DNA from: Cranoglanis bouderius
Lineage: Eukaryota; Chordata; Actinopteri; Siluriformes; Cranoglanididae
Direction: 5' to 3'
NCBI GenBank assembly: GCA_023630585.1
Contig: CM042567.1
Span: forward strand, 816,501 to 880,500
Length of the DNA: 64,000 bases
Part shown: positions 23,342-33,815 of the stretch, piece by piece
Numbering within the stretch: the stretch's first letter is position 1
Layout of the letters: the number at the start of each line of letters is the position of its first letter
Notes under the pieces: generated by a model
What the model saw: the letters and a program-made list of their open reading frames with translations, nothing else
Told to the model about the DNA's origin: nothing
Databases searched by the model: none
Made by a program: the position numbers and the translations under genes

Positions 23342-24908
23342 CAGTGCCTATAGAAAATCATCATACCCCTTTGAAATAGTCACTTTTTTTGTCTTACAGC
23401 CTGAAATCAAAACCCATTAAAAATATTTTTTTTGTTCCAGCTTTATTTACACATTCTGCCTTACAACATTCCAGTAACGTAAAAAGGCAACAGTTCGGAA
23501 AAAAAACCTAGAATAACAGAGTTGGAAAAGTGATCAGTCCCATGATTTAATACATCGTAGAGCCACCTTTTGCTTTAATTACAGTCTGTTTGGATATGTC
23601 TCTATTAGCTTTGCACACCTAGAGTGGGGAATGTTTGCCCATTCTTCCTTGCAGAATTGTTCGAGTTCAGTCACATTTCGTGGTGAGCGGCGATTGACTG
23701 CTGTCTTCAAGTCCATCCACATATTTTCAGTTGGATTTAGGTCAGGGCTCTGACTTGGCAACTCAAGGACATTCACCTTCCTATCCTTAAGCCACTGTGT
23801 AGTTTTTTTTGGCGGTGTGTTTAGGGTCGTTGTCGTTCTGGAAGATGAACCACCTGCCCATCTTCAGCTGTCTAGCAGAGGGCCGCAGGTTCTCCTCAAG
23901 AATTTGGGCGTACTTGGCAGCATCCATTTTCCCTTCAATCCTGACCAACTGCCCAGTCCTCGCTGAAGAGAAACACCCCCACAACATAATGTTGCCACCA
24001 CCATGCTTCACAGTAGGTATGGTGTGTTTTGGGTGGTGTGCTGTGTTTGGTTTTTGCCAAAAATAACCCTTGCAGTTCAGTCCAAAAAGTTCAGTCTTGG
24101 TCTCATCTGACCATAAAACCTTTTAGAATCTTAGTGTCTTCCAACTGGTTTTCTGCAAAGCGTAAACGAAGAGGCTTCTTTTTTGCCACGCTGCCATACA
24201 TTTGTGTAAAGCTTGTGAGATTGTTGTCACATGCACAGACTGAACAATCTCTGCCATAAGGACTTGTAAGTCCTTCAAAGTTGCCATTGGCCTCTTGGTA
24301 GCTTCCCTGATCGATATCCTCCTGGCTCGGTCATCCAGTTTGGAGGGACGGCCCGATCTAGGCAAGGTGTTGGTGGTGCCATACGCTTTCCACTTCTTAA
24401 TAATGCTCTGAACGGTACTAAGAGGGACAGTTAAAGCCTTTGAAATCTTTTTGTATCCTAACTTGGGCCTTTCCACAACTTTGTCCCGGAGCCCTTTTGA
24501 AAGCACCTTTCCAACCATGCTGTATTCTTTGCCTTGCCATGCACTACTAGTCATGGAATCATCATGGAACAGCCGGTTTTCTTATGAAGTAATCAAAACC
24601 ACTGCAGCTGATGTCAGGTGCGGGGGCAATTAGCATGGTGTGTGATCTGGGAAGTGACTGGTTGTACCTGACCCAGTTTATAATGGTTACTCTAAGGGGC
24701 CGATCACTTCTCCAAACCAGGTATTTCACTAATTAAATTTTAATAATTGTTCAGAATTTTTTAAAATGTTATTTCCACTTAGATGTCGAGGGTTATAATG
24801 TGTAAATACAGCTGGCAAAAGTTAGATTTAATTTATTTTAATTTCCAGCGTGTAATATGACAAAAGGTAAGGATTTTGACAGGGTGTGATGATTTTCTAT
24901 AGGTACTG
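23342..24908 (-). mobile_element. Tc1/mariner transposon relic, 1567 bp
   Basis: Left end CAGTGCCTATAGAAAATCAT; reverse complement of the right end CAGTACCTATAGAAAATCAT. TA flanks both ends (23340-23341, 24909-24910). The transposase is on the minus strand and decayed. Confidence 0.9.
23579..24554 (-). pseudogene. Tc1-like transposase, frame-broken
   Basis: Three minus-strand blocks: 24554-24123 (HTH region; KLGYKKISKALTVPLSTVQSII and GRPSKL), 24011-23787 and 23776-23579. Catalytic residues can be found in order: D in WSDETKT (near 24100, out of frame with its neighbours), D in QNDNDPKHTA, and E in DLNPTENMW. At least two frameshifts separate the blocks. A normal product of this family is about 340 residues; none could be made here. 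Confidence 0.88.
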
Positions 24909-25463
24909 TATATGGTTACATTCATGAATTATTTATTTCATTGTTAATTTTATTCATTTAGTAAAGAACAAGGAATTTAACATCCTACTGGATATAAGGG
25001 TACACTGATTATCACATTATCATATTTTAACACCATCATCTCCTTAAATTTCATTTCCGCTGTTTGAACTGATTTGAACTGCTCTGTTCACAATTATTGA
25101 GTCTGTTCTATATACTTATACTGGCTATTTTATTCAAGACAACAAACACGCTGCCAAATATTTCATACCTACACACTAGTTTAACACAAGCACTATGACA
25201 CTGTATTCTGTCATCTGTATTAAAATGAATTGCATGCCTCTAACTGACAGAGTGGTTCATGCTTACTTTACTAATGCTATTTTTTAAGCTTTGGGAGGAG
25301 AACAGGTTGATAATCTATAAGATAATCCATTAATAATAGCCTATGCAGTATTTCTTTGCCATAAGTTGCCAGTGTAATGCTTAATAATGAGCTCTTGTAT
25401 TATAAAGGATTATCATGCATAAGGCCCTGTGCAAGCTACATGTAGGTGGAAATATTAGGCAGC
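24909..25463. other. intergenic, 3' of the orphan gene
   Basis: AT-rich. No repeat family recognised and no clear AATAAA on the minus strand within the first 200 bp after the orphan ORF. Confidence 0.5.
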
Positions 25464-26495
25464 CTAGTTTTCTGAGACAGGTAAGACCTTTTGCAAGTTA
25501 AATTCACCATTCTGCATGATCAGGTCCTTTATTTTCTCCTTAAGATCGCTGAAATAGCTTCTCAACTCTTTTAGCTGGATCCAGTTGTCGAACATGTAGT
25601 CAACATAACCATCGGATGAACCGGTCGGTGTGAATGTAGAGAAAAACACACTGTGAGATTCCCTTTCAAGCTCCATGTCCTTAACTACCCAAGAGGTTAA
25701 AATGATTTGCACTACAGAAGGAGCCAGTATAAGCCATCGCAAAGGGGGGGAAACTGAGATGGTTGATTTTTTGTAGGTCTTGTACCGCTTTAACAGCTCC
25801 TCCAAGTCGAACTGATAGCCGTCGAGCACAGTGTTGAGGGAAGCCAGGTGAACTTGAAGTTCTGCCTTGTGATCTGTGGAGCTTTGCATCTTCAGTCTCG
25901 CTCCATGGATGATCATGTGCAGATGGAACGCTGCACCGTTGGCCCAGTGCTTCAGGGAGCGGGAGCTCATTTGTTTATCATGCAGCATGGAGTTCTTCAG
26001 ACGGGTCAGCTGTTCACTCAGCTGTTTCTCCAGGCGTTCAGTCTCCTCTAGTGCTCGGGTCGGTTGGTGTAAATACATGCCTAGGCGTTTCAAGTACTCG
26101 TCCATCGAGTCTCTCACACCTGAAGCCTTTTCCTCAGCGAACACACGGCGCATCATGTCCAGCGTGGTGTCTTTACTCTCGCTTTCCGCCTCCTGACCCC
26201 TGATTATGAGCTCCAGGGCTATGGACAGGGCAACTGCGCCCAAACCCACCGCGTTTGGTACCACATTAAAAGCAGCTAAAGCAGAGCCCAGATTTTGCAC
26301 ATAGTCCGGAATCTTCCTGCTCATGTCTTTTAGTACCTGTGTGATGGAGTTCTCCAGTTCAGCTGTTGAATGTAATCCGGAGTACTTCACCAAAGAGCCA
26401 TCGATACCAACATCAGGTATTAGATCAGATGACTCAGCAGCATTTAACATATGATGGAAAAACTCTCTTCTTATTTCAGATATAGTGTTACCCAT
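25464..26495 (-). CDS. intact intronless ORF of unknown function, 343 residues, myristoylation-type N-terminus
   Basis: I do not recognise this protein. The chosen start (MGNTISEIRR, ATG at 26495) has G at -3 and +4 and gives Gly2 and Ser6, the consensus for N-myristoylation. An ATG 39 codons upstream (26612) is also open but reads an odd Cys-rich leader. Predicted all-helical. Residues 69-98 (NLGSALAAFN...LSIALELII) form a Gly/Ala-rich hydrophobic stretch with a central PNAVG turn. A charged helix or coiled coil lies at about 146-172 (EETERLEKQLSEQL). A second hydrophobic segment is at 251-271 (PLRWLILAPSVVQIILTSWVV). The pattern of a hydrophobic hairpin plus coiled coil recalls APOL-like or other helical membrane-inserting proteins, but this is only an analogy. 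No stop or frameshift occurs in 1 kb, although it is surrounded by decayed transposons, so it is likely under selection. The frame ends at TGA or an equivalent stop after LPVSEN. Confidence 0.7.
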   Translation of the reverse strand: MGNTISEIRREFFHHMLNAAESSDLIPDVGIDGSLVKYSGLHSTAELENSITQVLKDMSRKIPDYVQNLGSALAAFNVVPNAVGLGAVALSIALELIIRGQEAESESKDTTLDMMRRVFAEEKASGVRDSMDEYLKRLGMYLHQPTRALEETERLEKQLSEQLTRLKNSMLHDKQMSSRSLKHWANGAAFHLHMIIHGARLKMQSSTDHKAELQVHLASLNTVLDGYQFDLEELLKRYKTYKKSTISVSPPLRWLILAPSVVQIILTSWVVKDMELERESHSVFFSTFTPTGSSDGYVDYMFDNWIQLKELRSYFSDLKEKIKDLIMQNGEFNLQKVLPVSEN

Positions 26496-26655
26496 AGCGT
26501 CAACAACAATACGGTAAAGACCAAAAATCTTTTTGTTCTGAATGAATCCAGAAATGTATTCAGTGCAGTCCTGGCACTGAGAATCAGGGTGGATCTGTTT
26601 CCTGCTGCACATCTAGAAAATGCTTTACGGCTTTCGGCTTTCAGCTTCAGCTTCA

Positions 26656-26657
<2 letters not shown>

Positions 26658-26694
<37 letters not shown>
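26658..26694. repeat. (CT)n microsatellite
   Basis: About 18 CT units just upstream (minus-strand sense) of the orphan ORF, where it is (GA)n. Confidence 0.95.
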
Positions 26695-26697
<3 letters not shown>

Positions 26698-26796
26698 CAC
26701 TTTATTAGGAACACCTGCACATTCATGCAGTTTACTAATCAGCAAATCAGCAGTGTGGCAGCAGCACAATGCATTAAAATCATGCAGATCCAGGCA

Positions 26797-27203
26797 GTGC
26801 TTAATTTGTAAATCTGCAGGTCCCGGAACAATAAGAGGGCAGTGATCCGGCAGGTCGGGCTTTTTAGTATCTTGTTTGTGTTCTTTAAAAAATGCTGGTA
26901 ATGATAACTGCTTTCTTTTCGCCGTGACACACTCTACAGAGCACGCTACGTGACCGCAGGCTTTGAACTTGAAATGATTACGCTACGTGAAAGAGGCTAC
27001 TGATTGGCTGTTAGCAATATTTGAGCACCGGTGATATAAGATTAGCATTTTTATTGCCTTTTTTTGTTGTTCTGTTTTACTTTTGGTGAATTAAAAACTG
27101 AAACGATTTGTTTTGATAATATTGCTGCGGGAGACTTTAAACATCCAGCTGCAGAGGTGCCGGATCCACGTAAAAAGGTTCCGGAACGCAGGCTCGGGAT
27201 ACA
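26797..27203. mobile_element. ~400-bp element nested in the Tc1 relic (hAT-like?)
   Basis: Sequence that splits the Tc1 relic. It begins CAGTGCTTAATTTGTAAATC and includes GGTCCCGGAAC near the left and GGTTCCGGAAC near the right end, imperfectly inverted. The CAGTGCTTAATTTGT start suggests a hAT end, but the right boundary is vague and no clean 8-bp duplication is visible. Confidence 0.5.
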
Positions 27204-27236
27204 GGTCAGGAGCTTCAGCTGATGTTCACATCGAAC

Positions 27237-27410
27237 ATCAGGATGAAGAAAAAGTGCCATCTCTCTGATTATAACTGTGACATGGTTATTGGTGCCGGAT
27301 GGGCTGGTTTGAGTATTTCAGAAGCTGCTGATCTCCTGGGAATCTCACACACGACAGTCTGTAGAGTTTACACAGAATGGTGCGAAAAACAAAAAACATC
27401 GAGTGAGTGA
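27237..27410 (+). pseudogene. Tc1-like transposase, N-terminal fragment
   Basis: Frame beginning MRMKKKCHLSDYN-like, continuing to YTEWCEKQKTSSE, the N-terminal DNA-binding part of a Tc1-type transposase, with a stop at 27408-27410. Further pieces follow out of frame to about 27660. Non-functional. Confidence 0.75.
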
Positions 27411-27890
27411 CAGTTCTGTGGGTGAAAACGGCCAGATTGGTTCGATCTGCCAGGATATAATAACTCAAATAATCACTCCTTATATCCGTGGTGAGCAGAA
27501 AAGCATCTCGGCATGCACAACACATCAAACCGTGCAGTGGATGGGCTACAACAGCAGAAGTTCCACATCGGGTTCCACTCCTGTCGGTCAAGAACAGGAA
27601 GCTGAGGCTATCATGGGTACAGACTCATCCCAAACTGGACAGTTGAAGACTGGAAAAAGACCAGGTGATTTTTTTTCTCTAATCTTCAACTGTGCAGTTT
27701 GTGTGAGTCTGTCCAGTATGGTCAGCAACAGTACTCAAATAGGCTGTGGTATTCAGCTGAGGACGGATTATTGATATTAACAGGCCTAAAGTCTGCCGAG
27801 AAATCATTCCCCACACCATTACACTACCTCCACCAGTCTGGACTGTTGACACAAGGCAGGTTCAGTCCATTCATGCTGTTGGCACCAAAT

Positions 27891-27917
27891 TGTGTGTGTG
27901 TGTGTGTGTGTGTGTGT
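27891..27917. repeat. (GT)n microsatellite
   Basis: About 13 units, at the truncated end of the Tc1 relic. Confidence 0.9.
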
Positions 27918-28254
27918 TGTCCTGTGATGGACCATTCAGATATAGTAGATTTAAAAAAATGTATAGTGATTATGAACTGATATCAATTATATTGATTATG
28001 CCATTTAAAAAAAAAAAAAAGAATCAACCAACTAATGACGCCACTTTCGATCCCAAACGTGACGTTGGAGGAGACAATCTGGTTTATAAATGAAAGGTTT
28101 TACTAACACAGACACTAAACCACAGAACGTAAAAGCGGATCATGAACAAAAGCTACTACGACACAAACAAACAAAATGTATGACAGGGAAGACATCCTAA
28201 CTCACACAAAACCCTGAATGAAACACGTTTGGCGATTCTTGGCTCCAAGTCGCC

Positions 28255-28457
28255 TTGGTAGTGCGGGCGCGCGCTGTGGGTGCGTGCGCGGGGGTGTGCG
28301 CGCTTGCGTGCGCGCCTGCGTGCGCGTTCCTGTGTGGGCAATCAGTCGCCTACGCACTGAGGTGCAGATAAATCCGTAAATTCACGCGAGTTTCTCAATC
28401 TAACACTTTCTCTCCCCTTCTCTCTCTCAAACACACACACACACACACACTCTCGAG
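28255..28457 (+). promoter_or_regulatory. hsbp1 promoter/5' UTR with alternating purine-pyrimidine tract
   Basis: CpG-rich segment directly upstream of the hsbp1 start. Positions 28261-28332 are almost perfectly alternating G/C/T dinucleotides (GCGCGC, GTGCGTGCGCG, TGCGCGC repeated), a strong Z-DNA-forming pattern. A short (AC)n run (28431-28450) directly precedes the ATG. No TATA box seen. The transcription start is probably within this interval (inference). Confidence 0.6.
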
Positions 28458-29926
28458 ATGTCTGACACGGAGCCCAAATCAGCCCAGGATTTAACCGTCG
28501 TGGTGAGTAATTATTATTATTATTATTTTTAAAAATCATTATCATATGCCTTTATAAATAGCTGTAATGTTAACGTTAGCGTTAACGTAGCTAACTACGA
28601 CAGCTAGGTTTCCTACTGACGTCACTAAATATCAAATATTAATATGAATAGTTCGAATTAATATGTGGGTTTGGATGTTTAATTTCCTAGCAAACCACTT
28701 TATTAGCGTTTTATTTTGTCCTTAAATATCAAGCGTTGAAGTGTTTAGCAGGTAGCGTTTCCTTGGACACGAGAAAGCAGGGTTGCCAGATTGGATCTAT
28801 CTAAATCCCATACCGTTTGATGAATTACATTTAAACTAAACTAAAATTTATCCAAACTAATGTCATTAAATATGTCATCTTTCCAGACACGATTTAGCAA
28901 CCACACTGAGTGTTACGAGTTGCTGGATGTGTAAGAAGTTTGATTTGTTTTCTTGTTAAAGTTAATATAAAGATATCTAAAGGTTTATGAGTTTTAAATG
29001 TACATCGTGTTCAGACGGTTGTTTTCAATAGCCCGGTTAGGCTATTTTTAATTTCTCCTTTTCTTAATTTTTGTCTAGAATTATTTTCTTTGTTTGTTTG
29101 TTTGTTTCTTTTTTTTTTTTTTAAACCAACTACACGATGTAGTTAAAGTAGCGTTTTGGCATGACATGGCAACCCGTGCCGATGATTAACGGTTAGTTTT
29201 TAATTTGCTTTGAATTAAATTTTAGTTTGAAATGCCCTCGTGTCTCTTTCGTTGTTCGCTTGTTGCCATGGCTACAGCTCATGCGCGTGGGAGTGGAGAT
29301 TAGTTTCCTGCAGGAGACTTGGTGACCCCAAACTCCCACACACACACACACACTCTCTCTCACACACACACACCATTGAGAGATTTTATTTCTTTCTCCC
29401 TGTCTCTGTGAGTATTTGAATTCATTTTTTTCTGTCTATTTTTATCCTTCCTGCTGTTCAGGTGCAGAGCTTACTGCAGCAGATGCAGGACAAGTTCCAG
29501 ACCATGTCCGACCAGATCATCGGAAGAAATATCCTACATCCAGCGGTGTTCCGGGTTAATACAGGTTTTTAGTAAAAGTAACTATAAACGGATAAAAAGT
29601 CTGAAGGTCGGATTTCCAGCGACATTCGGACTCGTCGTTGATTGTTTCCCAGTAACTGCAAGGCATGATGGTGTTATGTTACCATCCTGAAGTTCATTAT
29701 TTTCCCATAACTGCACACCCATAGTGTTTTATTCCTCTTATACAGTATAGTAATCTGCCAACGATTACAATTTTCATTTATTAAACAGTGACACGTTGTA
29801 CTTTTTCTCCAGTTATAGTTACGTTTAATGTTGTGGAACGTCCACGAAACCGTTCCCTGACCCTGAACCTTGTTGAACCTACAGTCCAGGGTGTGGAGTG
29901 TGTTTCATGCTGGATAAATGTGTTTA

Positions 29927-29982
<56 letters not shown>

Positions 29983-30036
29983 GTATAGGGCTATAGGAAG
30001 AGTTGGATCAGATCCAGCTCCACCCCCTGGACTTTA

Positions 30037-30088
<52 letters not shown>

Positions 30089-30270
30089 TCAACCCAGACC
30101 AACCTGTGACGTACAAACACTGTTAGAGATTCTCCTTAATCAGCACACTCGACGACATGAGCACCCGTATCGACGACCTGGAGAAGAACATCTCCGACCT
30201 CATGACTCAGGCAGGCGTGGAGGAGTTCGACGGAGAGAACAAAATGGGCAACGCGTCAGGAACAGCTTGA
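28458..30270 (+). CDS. hsbp1: heat shock factor binding protein 1
   Basis: HSBP1 is a small nuclear coiled-coil protein that binds the trimerisation domain of HSF1 and damps the heat-shock response. It is also reported in WASH-complex assembly. Three coding exons: 28458-28502 (15 codons), 29462-29528 and 30149-30270, giving 77 residues against 76 in human. Exon 1 (MSDTEPKSAQDLTVV) ends at a GT-AG donor GTGAGT. Exon 2 encodes VQSLLQQMQDKFQTMSDQIIGR plus one base. Exon 3 encodes the rest (IDDMSTRIDDLEKNISDLMTQAGVEE...). The heptad-repeat hydrophobic positions span almost the whole protein. The second intron has AT-AC ends (separate entry). Joining at exactly these bases restores the invariant GRIDDM block; a GT-AG reading of the same junction does not work. 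The C-terminal ten residues (FDGENKMGNASGTA) differ from mammals, which is normal. Confidence 0.95.
28503..29461 (+). other. hsbp1 intron 1 (GT-AG)
   Basis: 959 bp, donor GTGAGT and acceptor CTGTTCAG. Contains poly-T near 29109-29122 and CA/CT runs near 29336-29372. Nothing else recognised. Confidence 0.85.
29679..29858 (+). repeat. dispersed repeat family B, copy in hsbp1 intron
   Basis: Contains GTGTTTTATTCCTCTTATAC and GTTACGTTTAATGTTGTGGA, phrases that recur at 49750-49860, 56630-56750 and 61290-61380. Confidence 0.7.
29929..29980. repeat. (GT)n microsatellite
   Basis: About 26 units within hsbp1 intron 2. Confidence 0.97.
30041..30082. repeat. (CT)n microsatellite
   Basis: About 21 units, a polypyrimidine tract 51 nt upstream of the U12 branch site. 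Confidence 0.97.
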
Positions 30271-30780
30271 TGAAGACGAAGAGCCAGCGATCAAATAAGT
30301 GCATGAGGTATCGGTCACACGAGCTACACTCTTACGCTTCAGATCGTACAGATTTGTACTAAAATATCATTTTGGTATTAGTTCTGAGGATGCAGTTTAA
30401 ATCCACTGAGTCGTAATGAAGACTTTTTTTTTTTTTTTTTTTTTCTCTGTAAGATGGTAGAACCTTTTATATAATTATGTGTATATAGTGTGTGTGTGTG
30501 TGTGTGTGTGTGGGTTTTTTTTGTCGTCATGTTTGTGAAGTGTTGGCACTATTTTAAGAAAAACCTCTGCGGTGTAGAACGTCTGTGGGTTTTACACTTT
30601 CAGTCTCATTCCTGTTCATCGGAAAAAAAAAAAAAAAAATAATAATAATAATAATGTTGGTTATAAAGGAAAGAATGCTGACCCATTTTTATAAGACGTT
30701 TACATACAGTCTGACTGGAAAATTCCTCTCACCGCCATCCTTCCTGTACAGCAATAAAGCGATGACATGGAGTTTAACAT
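30271..30780 (+). other. hsbp1 3' UTR
   Basis: Non-coding, with a T run at 30425-30444 and a GT run near 30487-30512. The AATAAA at 30753-30758 is the best candidate polyadenylation signal. Confidence 0.65.
30753..30758 (+). terminator. candidate polyadenylation signal of hsbp1
   Basis: Canonical AATAAA about 480 nt after the stop codon; first clean match downstream of the gene. Confidence 0.55.
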
Positions 30781-32828
30781 CATCCACTCAGTGCTCAGAT
30801 ATCTCTCACTGAACTGACTATGCAAATCTATTCATTCCATCCGAACGATGAGCTTTTGTTCATTAAAAATGTTGTATCTGATTATCTGAGTCAGGTCCAG
30901 GAGATGGAGCTGGATCGGATCCATCTTCTCCCATGTTGCTTATTTATTTATTTTTATTCTAATTTATTTGTTTTTGTAAATTAGTTTGGCTCTGGCTGCT
31001 TTTCAGACCAAAAACAGACACTGCGGACACTTCAGCACAGATTCAGTTCCAGTTAGTTTGTGATTATTCAAACATTTAAAAACAATGAAAATGATATCGC
31101 GATACCAGCGATGTATCAGAAAAATGTATCATGGCGTAATTTATCAGGATATCGATGATGTATCGTCAGGACCCCGCCCCCCCCCAGGCCCAGTTCACCG
31201 ATACGTGATGTGACGTCACACTTTAAGTCAAATCTCACAAGCTGCTCAAATTCTCTTCAATTTCCTGCCTCCAAGTTTACAACAGTCTTTATTAGCACAC
31301 CTTAACTATGGCATCTCTGGAGCTATTTACGACATGTGAAAAATGAAAGTAATGAAGAATTAAACCCTCTTTAGCACTTAAGAACTGAGGAGCGGAAAGT
31401 GAAGAAACTTTTTAAATTAAAAAAAAAAAAAAAAAAAAAAATTAAAAAATCTGATGCCTGTGAGATTCAACCAATGACGGTGACTTATGGGAGGGGTTAA
31501 AGCAGGTCTGACTTATGACTCCACCCCCCTCCACCCCCGGATTTCTCTAAACGCAGGGTAGCTAGAGAGGTTTGCATCGGGAGAACTTTGAAAATACAAA
31601 TGCAGCTTTTTAAAATCTTAATTTAGTGTTTTGTTTTTGTTTTTTTTTTTTTTTTGAAAAATGTAAATACAGATGCTACATAATTACAAAAATCTCTTTC
31701 AGCACATGCAGTTTGCTTTATTATTATCATTATTATTATTATTTATTTATTTATTTTTATTCTAAAAAATGTCAAATCCATCGATGGCACTCCACTCTTA
31801 ACTATCCAAACTTTATTAAAAATTATTATTTTTTTTTTTTTTTATCACTTCTCACTGTTACAGCGTACGCAGTTTTGGTACCAGAAGAATCCTCGTACGT
31901 TTTCGGGAGCGTCCTGCAATCTGTAGCCTGTGGTCAAATGAGACTGTGCTGTGTGAAGTCATGGATGTCTAGTTCATGGATCTCTAGTTAACCTCCCCCC
32001 CCGACCCCAAACTAAATAACCTTTTAGTACTTGTGGTGATGATTATTGATTTATTCATGTGTCATTGAGAAAATCCAGCTGCATAAATCCAACGTGCTGA
32101 ACCTAAGCGCAACAGCAAAACAGAAGAACATAGAACATCTTATTAAACGCCTGACGTACTGTGAACTTACACTCAGATTTCCAGCAAATTTATTGGTGCT
32201 GTTCATGAGGTTTTCTGTAAAGACCACCAGAGAGTTGATTCCTCTAATGCCCAGTGTGATTACTGTATCTCAGATAAAAGCATGTTTTCATACTACAAAC
32301 AAGCAAAGTGTTTAAAAAAAAAAAAAAAAAAAAAAAAGAAAAAGAAAAAAAAAAAGAGAGAGAAGTCTGAGGTAAGACTTTTATATCAGTTATAACACAG
32401 ATTCAGCATCAGTGTCGACTTCTTATTAAAAGACCTTTCCTGAATAAAATGTATGACTTGATGTTTTAGTTTTTTTTTTTTTTCCTGGTTGCAGAAGCTA
32501 TAGCCTATAAGAACTTCAAAATTTATAGTGTAACTTTAAGGAATTAGCATGATCTTTTATAGAAACTGCTTTGAATATTTTAAAATCTTTGTTTTGAAGC
32601 CACAGAAATCTAGAAACCATGTTCACTCTCATGATACACAGGAACATCATGGTCTTTTTTTTTTTTCTTTTTTTTTCTTTTTTTTTTTCTCTCTGTCTCT
32701 TTAAATAATGTTTTTTTAAATGTTCTACATTTAGGATAATTATTATTCAAGAGGCCATGATGAGATTATTATTATTAATAGTAATAATATCTTAATGGAA
32801 CTATAAATCTATAGCCAAAGTCTTTATA
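30781..32828. other. intergenic, AT-rich
   Basis: No gene seen. A GATATCGCGATACC-type block at 31095-31165 resembles dispersed CGATAT-rich repeats also glimpsed near 13440-13480 and 44575-44640. Long A and T tracts at 31420-31440, 31635-31656, 32311-32336 and 32660-32690. Confidence 0.5.
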
Positions 32829-32830
32829 TA

Positions 32831-33379
32831 CAGTACTGTGCAAAAGTGCAAAGATGCCTTCAAAATAATGAAATTAAATGTTTCTACATTTAAAAAAAAA
32901 AAAAAAAATAATAAAAAAAATAAAAAATTAGCAGTAAAAAGTAGTAAATGAAACGAAGTCAATATTTGGTGTGATGACCCTTTGCTTAAAAAATACTAAA
33001 ATAATAGTCTCCGGTACAATGTGTGCAGTTTTATAAGGAGATGAGCTGGTAAGTTTTATTGAGCATCTTGCAGAACCAGACACAGTTCTTCTGGACACTT
33101 TGACTTTCGCACTCGCTTCTTATTTCTGCAGAAAAAAAACCCCCAGCAGACTTCATTGTACTCTTGCGTAATACACTGCTCTCTTTACTGACACACAAAC
33201 ATTTTTCAACCTCTGTAACATTTAACTTTTGTGTTGTAAAACTAATGTTTGGGAATCTAAAATGTTGTTTTTTTTTGTACTGACTCGATAATGTAGACCT
33301 CGTAAAATAAAAACGTATATAACAAAGTTTGTACTAAAAAAAAAAAAAATAGGGTGCCTAAAACTTTTACACAGTACTG
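32831..33379. mobile_element. non-autonomous Tc1-like element, 549 bp
   Basis: Left end CAGTACTGTGCAAAAGT; reverse complement of the right end CAGTACTGTGTAAAAGT. TA lies on both sides (32829-32830, 33380-33381). The interior has no transposase frame; an old deletion derivative is likely. Confidence 0.85.
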
Positions 33380-33381
33380 TA

Positions 33382-33784
33382 TATCCCTAACCTTCTATTA
33401 AAACATTACTGAAAAATATTGAAGTGTGCATTTTGTTATGTTTTAAATACACACGTTAATAAAGTTGAGCATGTAATGAACCGCTAAACATTAGAGAATG
33501 TGTTGTACTATTAGAAAATGAAATGTAGATCGCTTTTAGTGGGGAAGCCCTAAAGGTTCTCTAATGGAACTCCTAATTAATCAAACGAACCTCTAAACAA
33601 CTCTTGAACACTTTTTTTTTTTTTTTTTTTTTCTTTCTTGTTGTAAAGAAGTAGGAGGAAAAAAAACAGAAAATGTTGGTGCTCTGTTAAAATAATAAAA
33701 AATTTATTTTGTAGAAAAATATTAAATTCTATGTGAGTGTTTAGTCTAATTTGTCTATCAGTGCTGGATTTTTTAAATTATTTA

Positions 33785-33815
<31 letters not shown>

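Larger units (their letters stand above)
26695..27888 (+). mobile_element. decayed Tc1-like transposon interrupted by a nested element
   Basis: Opens with ATCCACTTTATTAGGAACAC, a terminal repeat known to me from a widespread fish Tc1-like family. It then jumps from CATGCAGATCCAGG (about 26796) to ATACAGGTCAGGAGCTTCAG (about 27200). Transposase-like plus-strand frames occur at about 27237-27410 (HTH region with GWAGLSISEAADLLGISHTTV) and 27420-27660 in other frames. The 3' half is missing; similarity ends at the (GT)n run at 27891. Multiple frameshifts. Confidence 0.75.
29529..30148 (+). other. hsbp1 intron 2, U12-type AT-AC intron
   Basis: 620-bp intron with donor ATATCCTAC at 29529 (U12 AT-AC consensus ATATCCTT). 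A branch-site match TCCTTAAT lies at 30133-30140 (consensus TCCTTAAC), with branch A at 30138/30139 about 9-10 nt before the end. The acceptor is CAC|TC at 30146-30148. It lacks a polypyrimidine tract immediately before the acceptor, as expected of U12 introns. It contains a repeat-family-B copy (29679-29858), (GT)n at 29929-29980 and (CT)n at 30041-30082, the latter ending 50 bp before the branch site. Confidence 0.88.

Noticed and set aside
30003..30362. 119-codon plus-strand frame over hsbp1 exon 3
   Set aside because: It begins in a CT microsatellite and reads the exon out of frame; the true frame starts at 30149 after the U12 intron.
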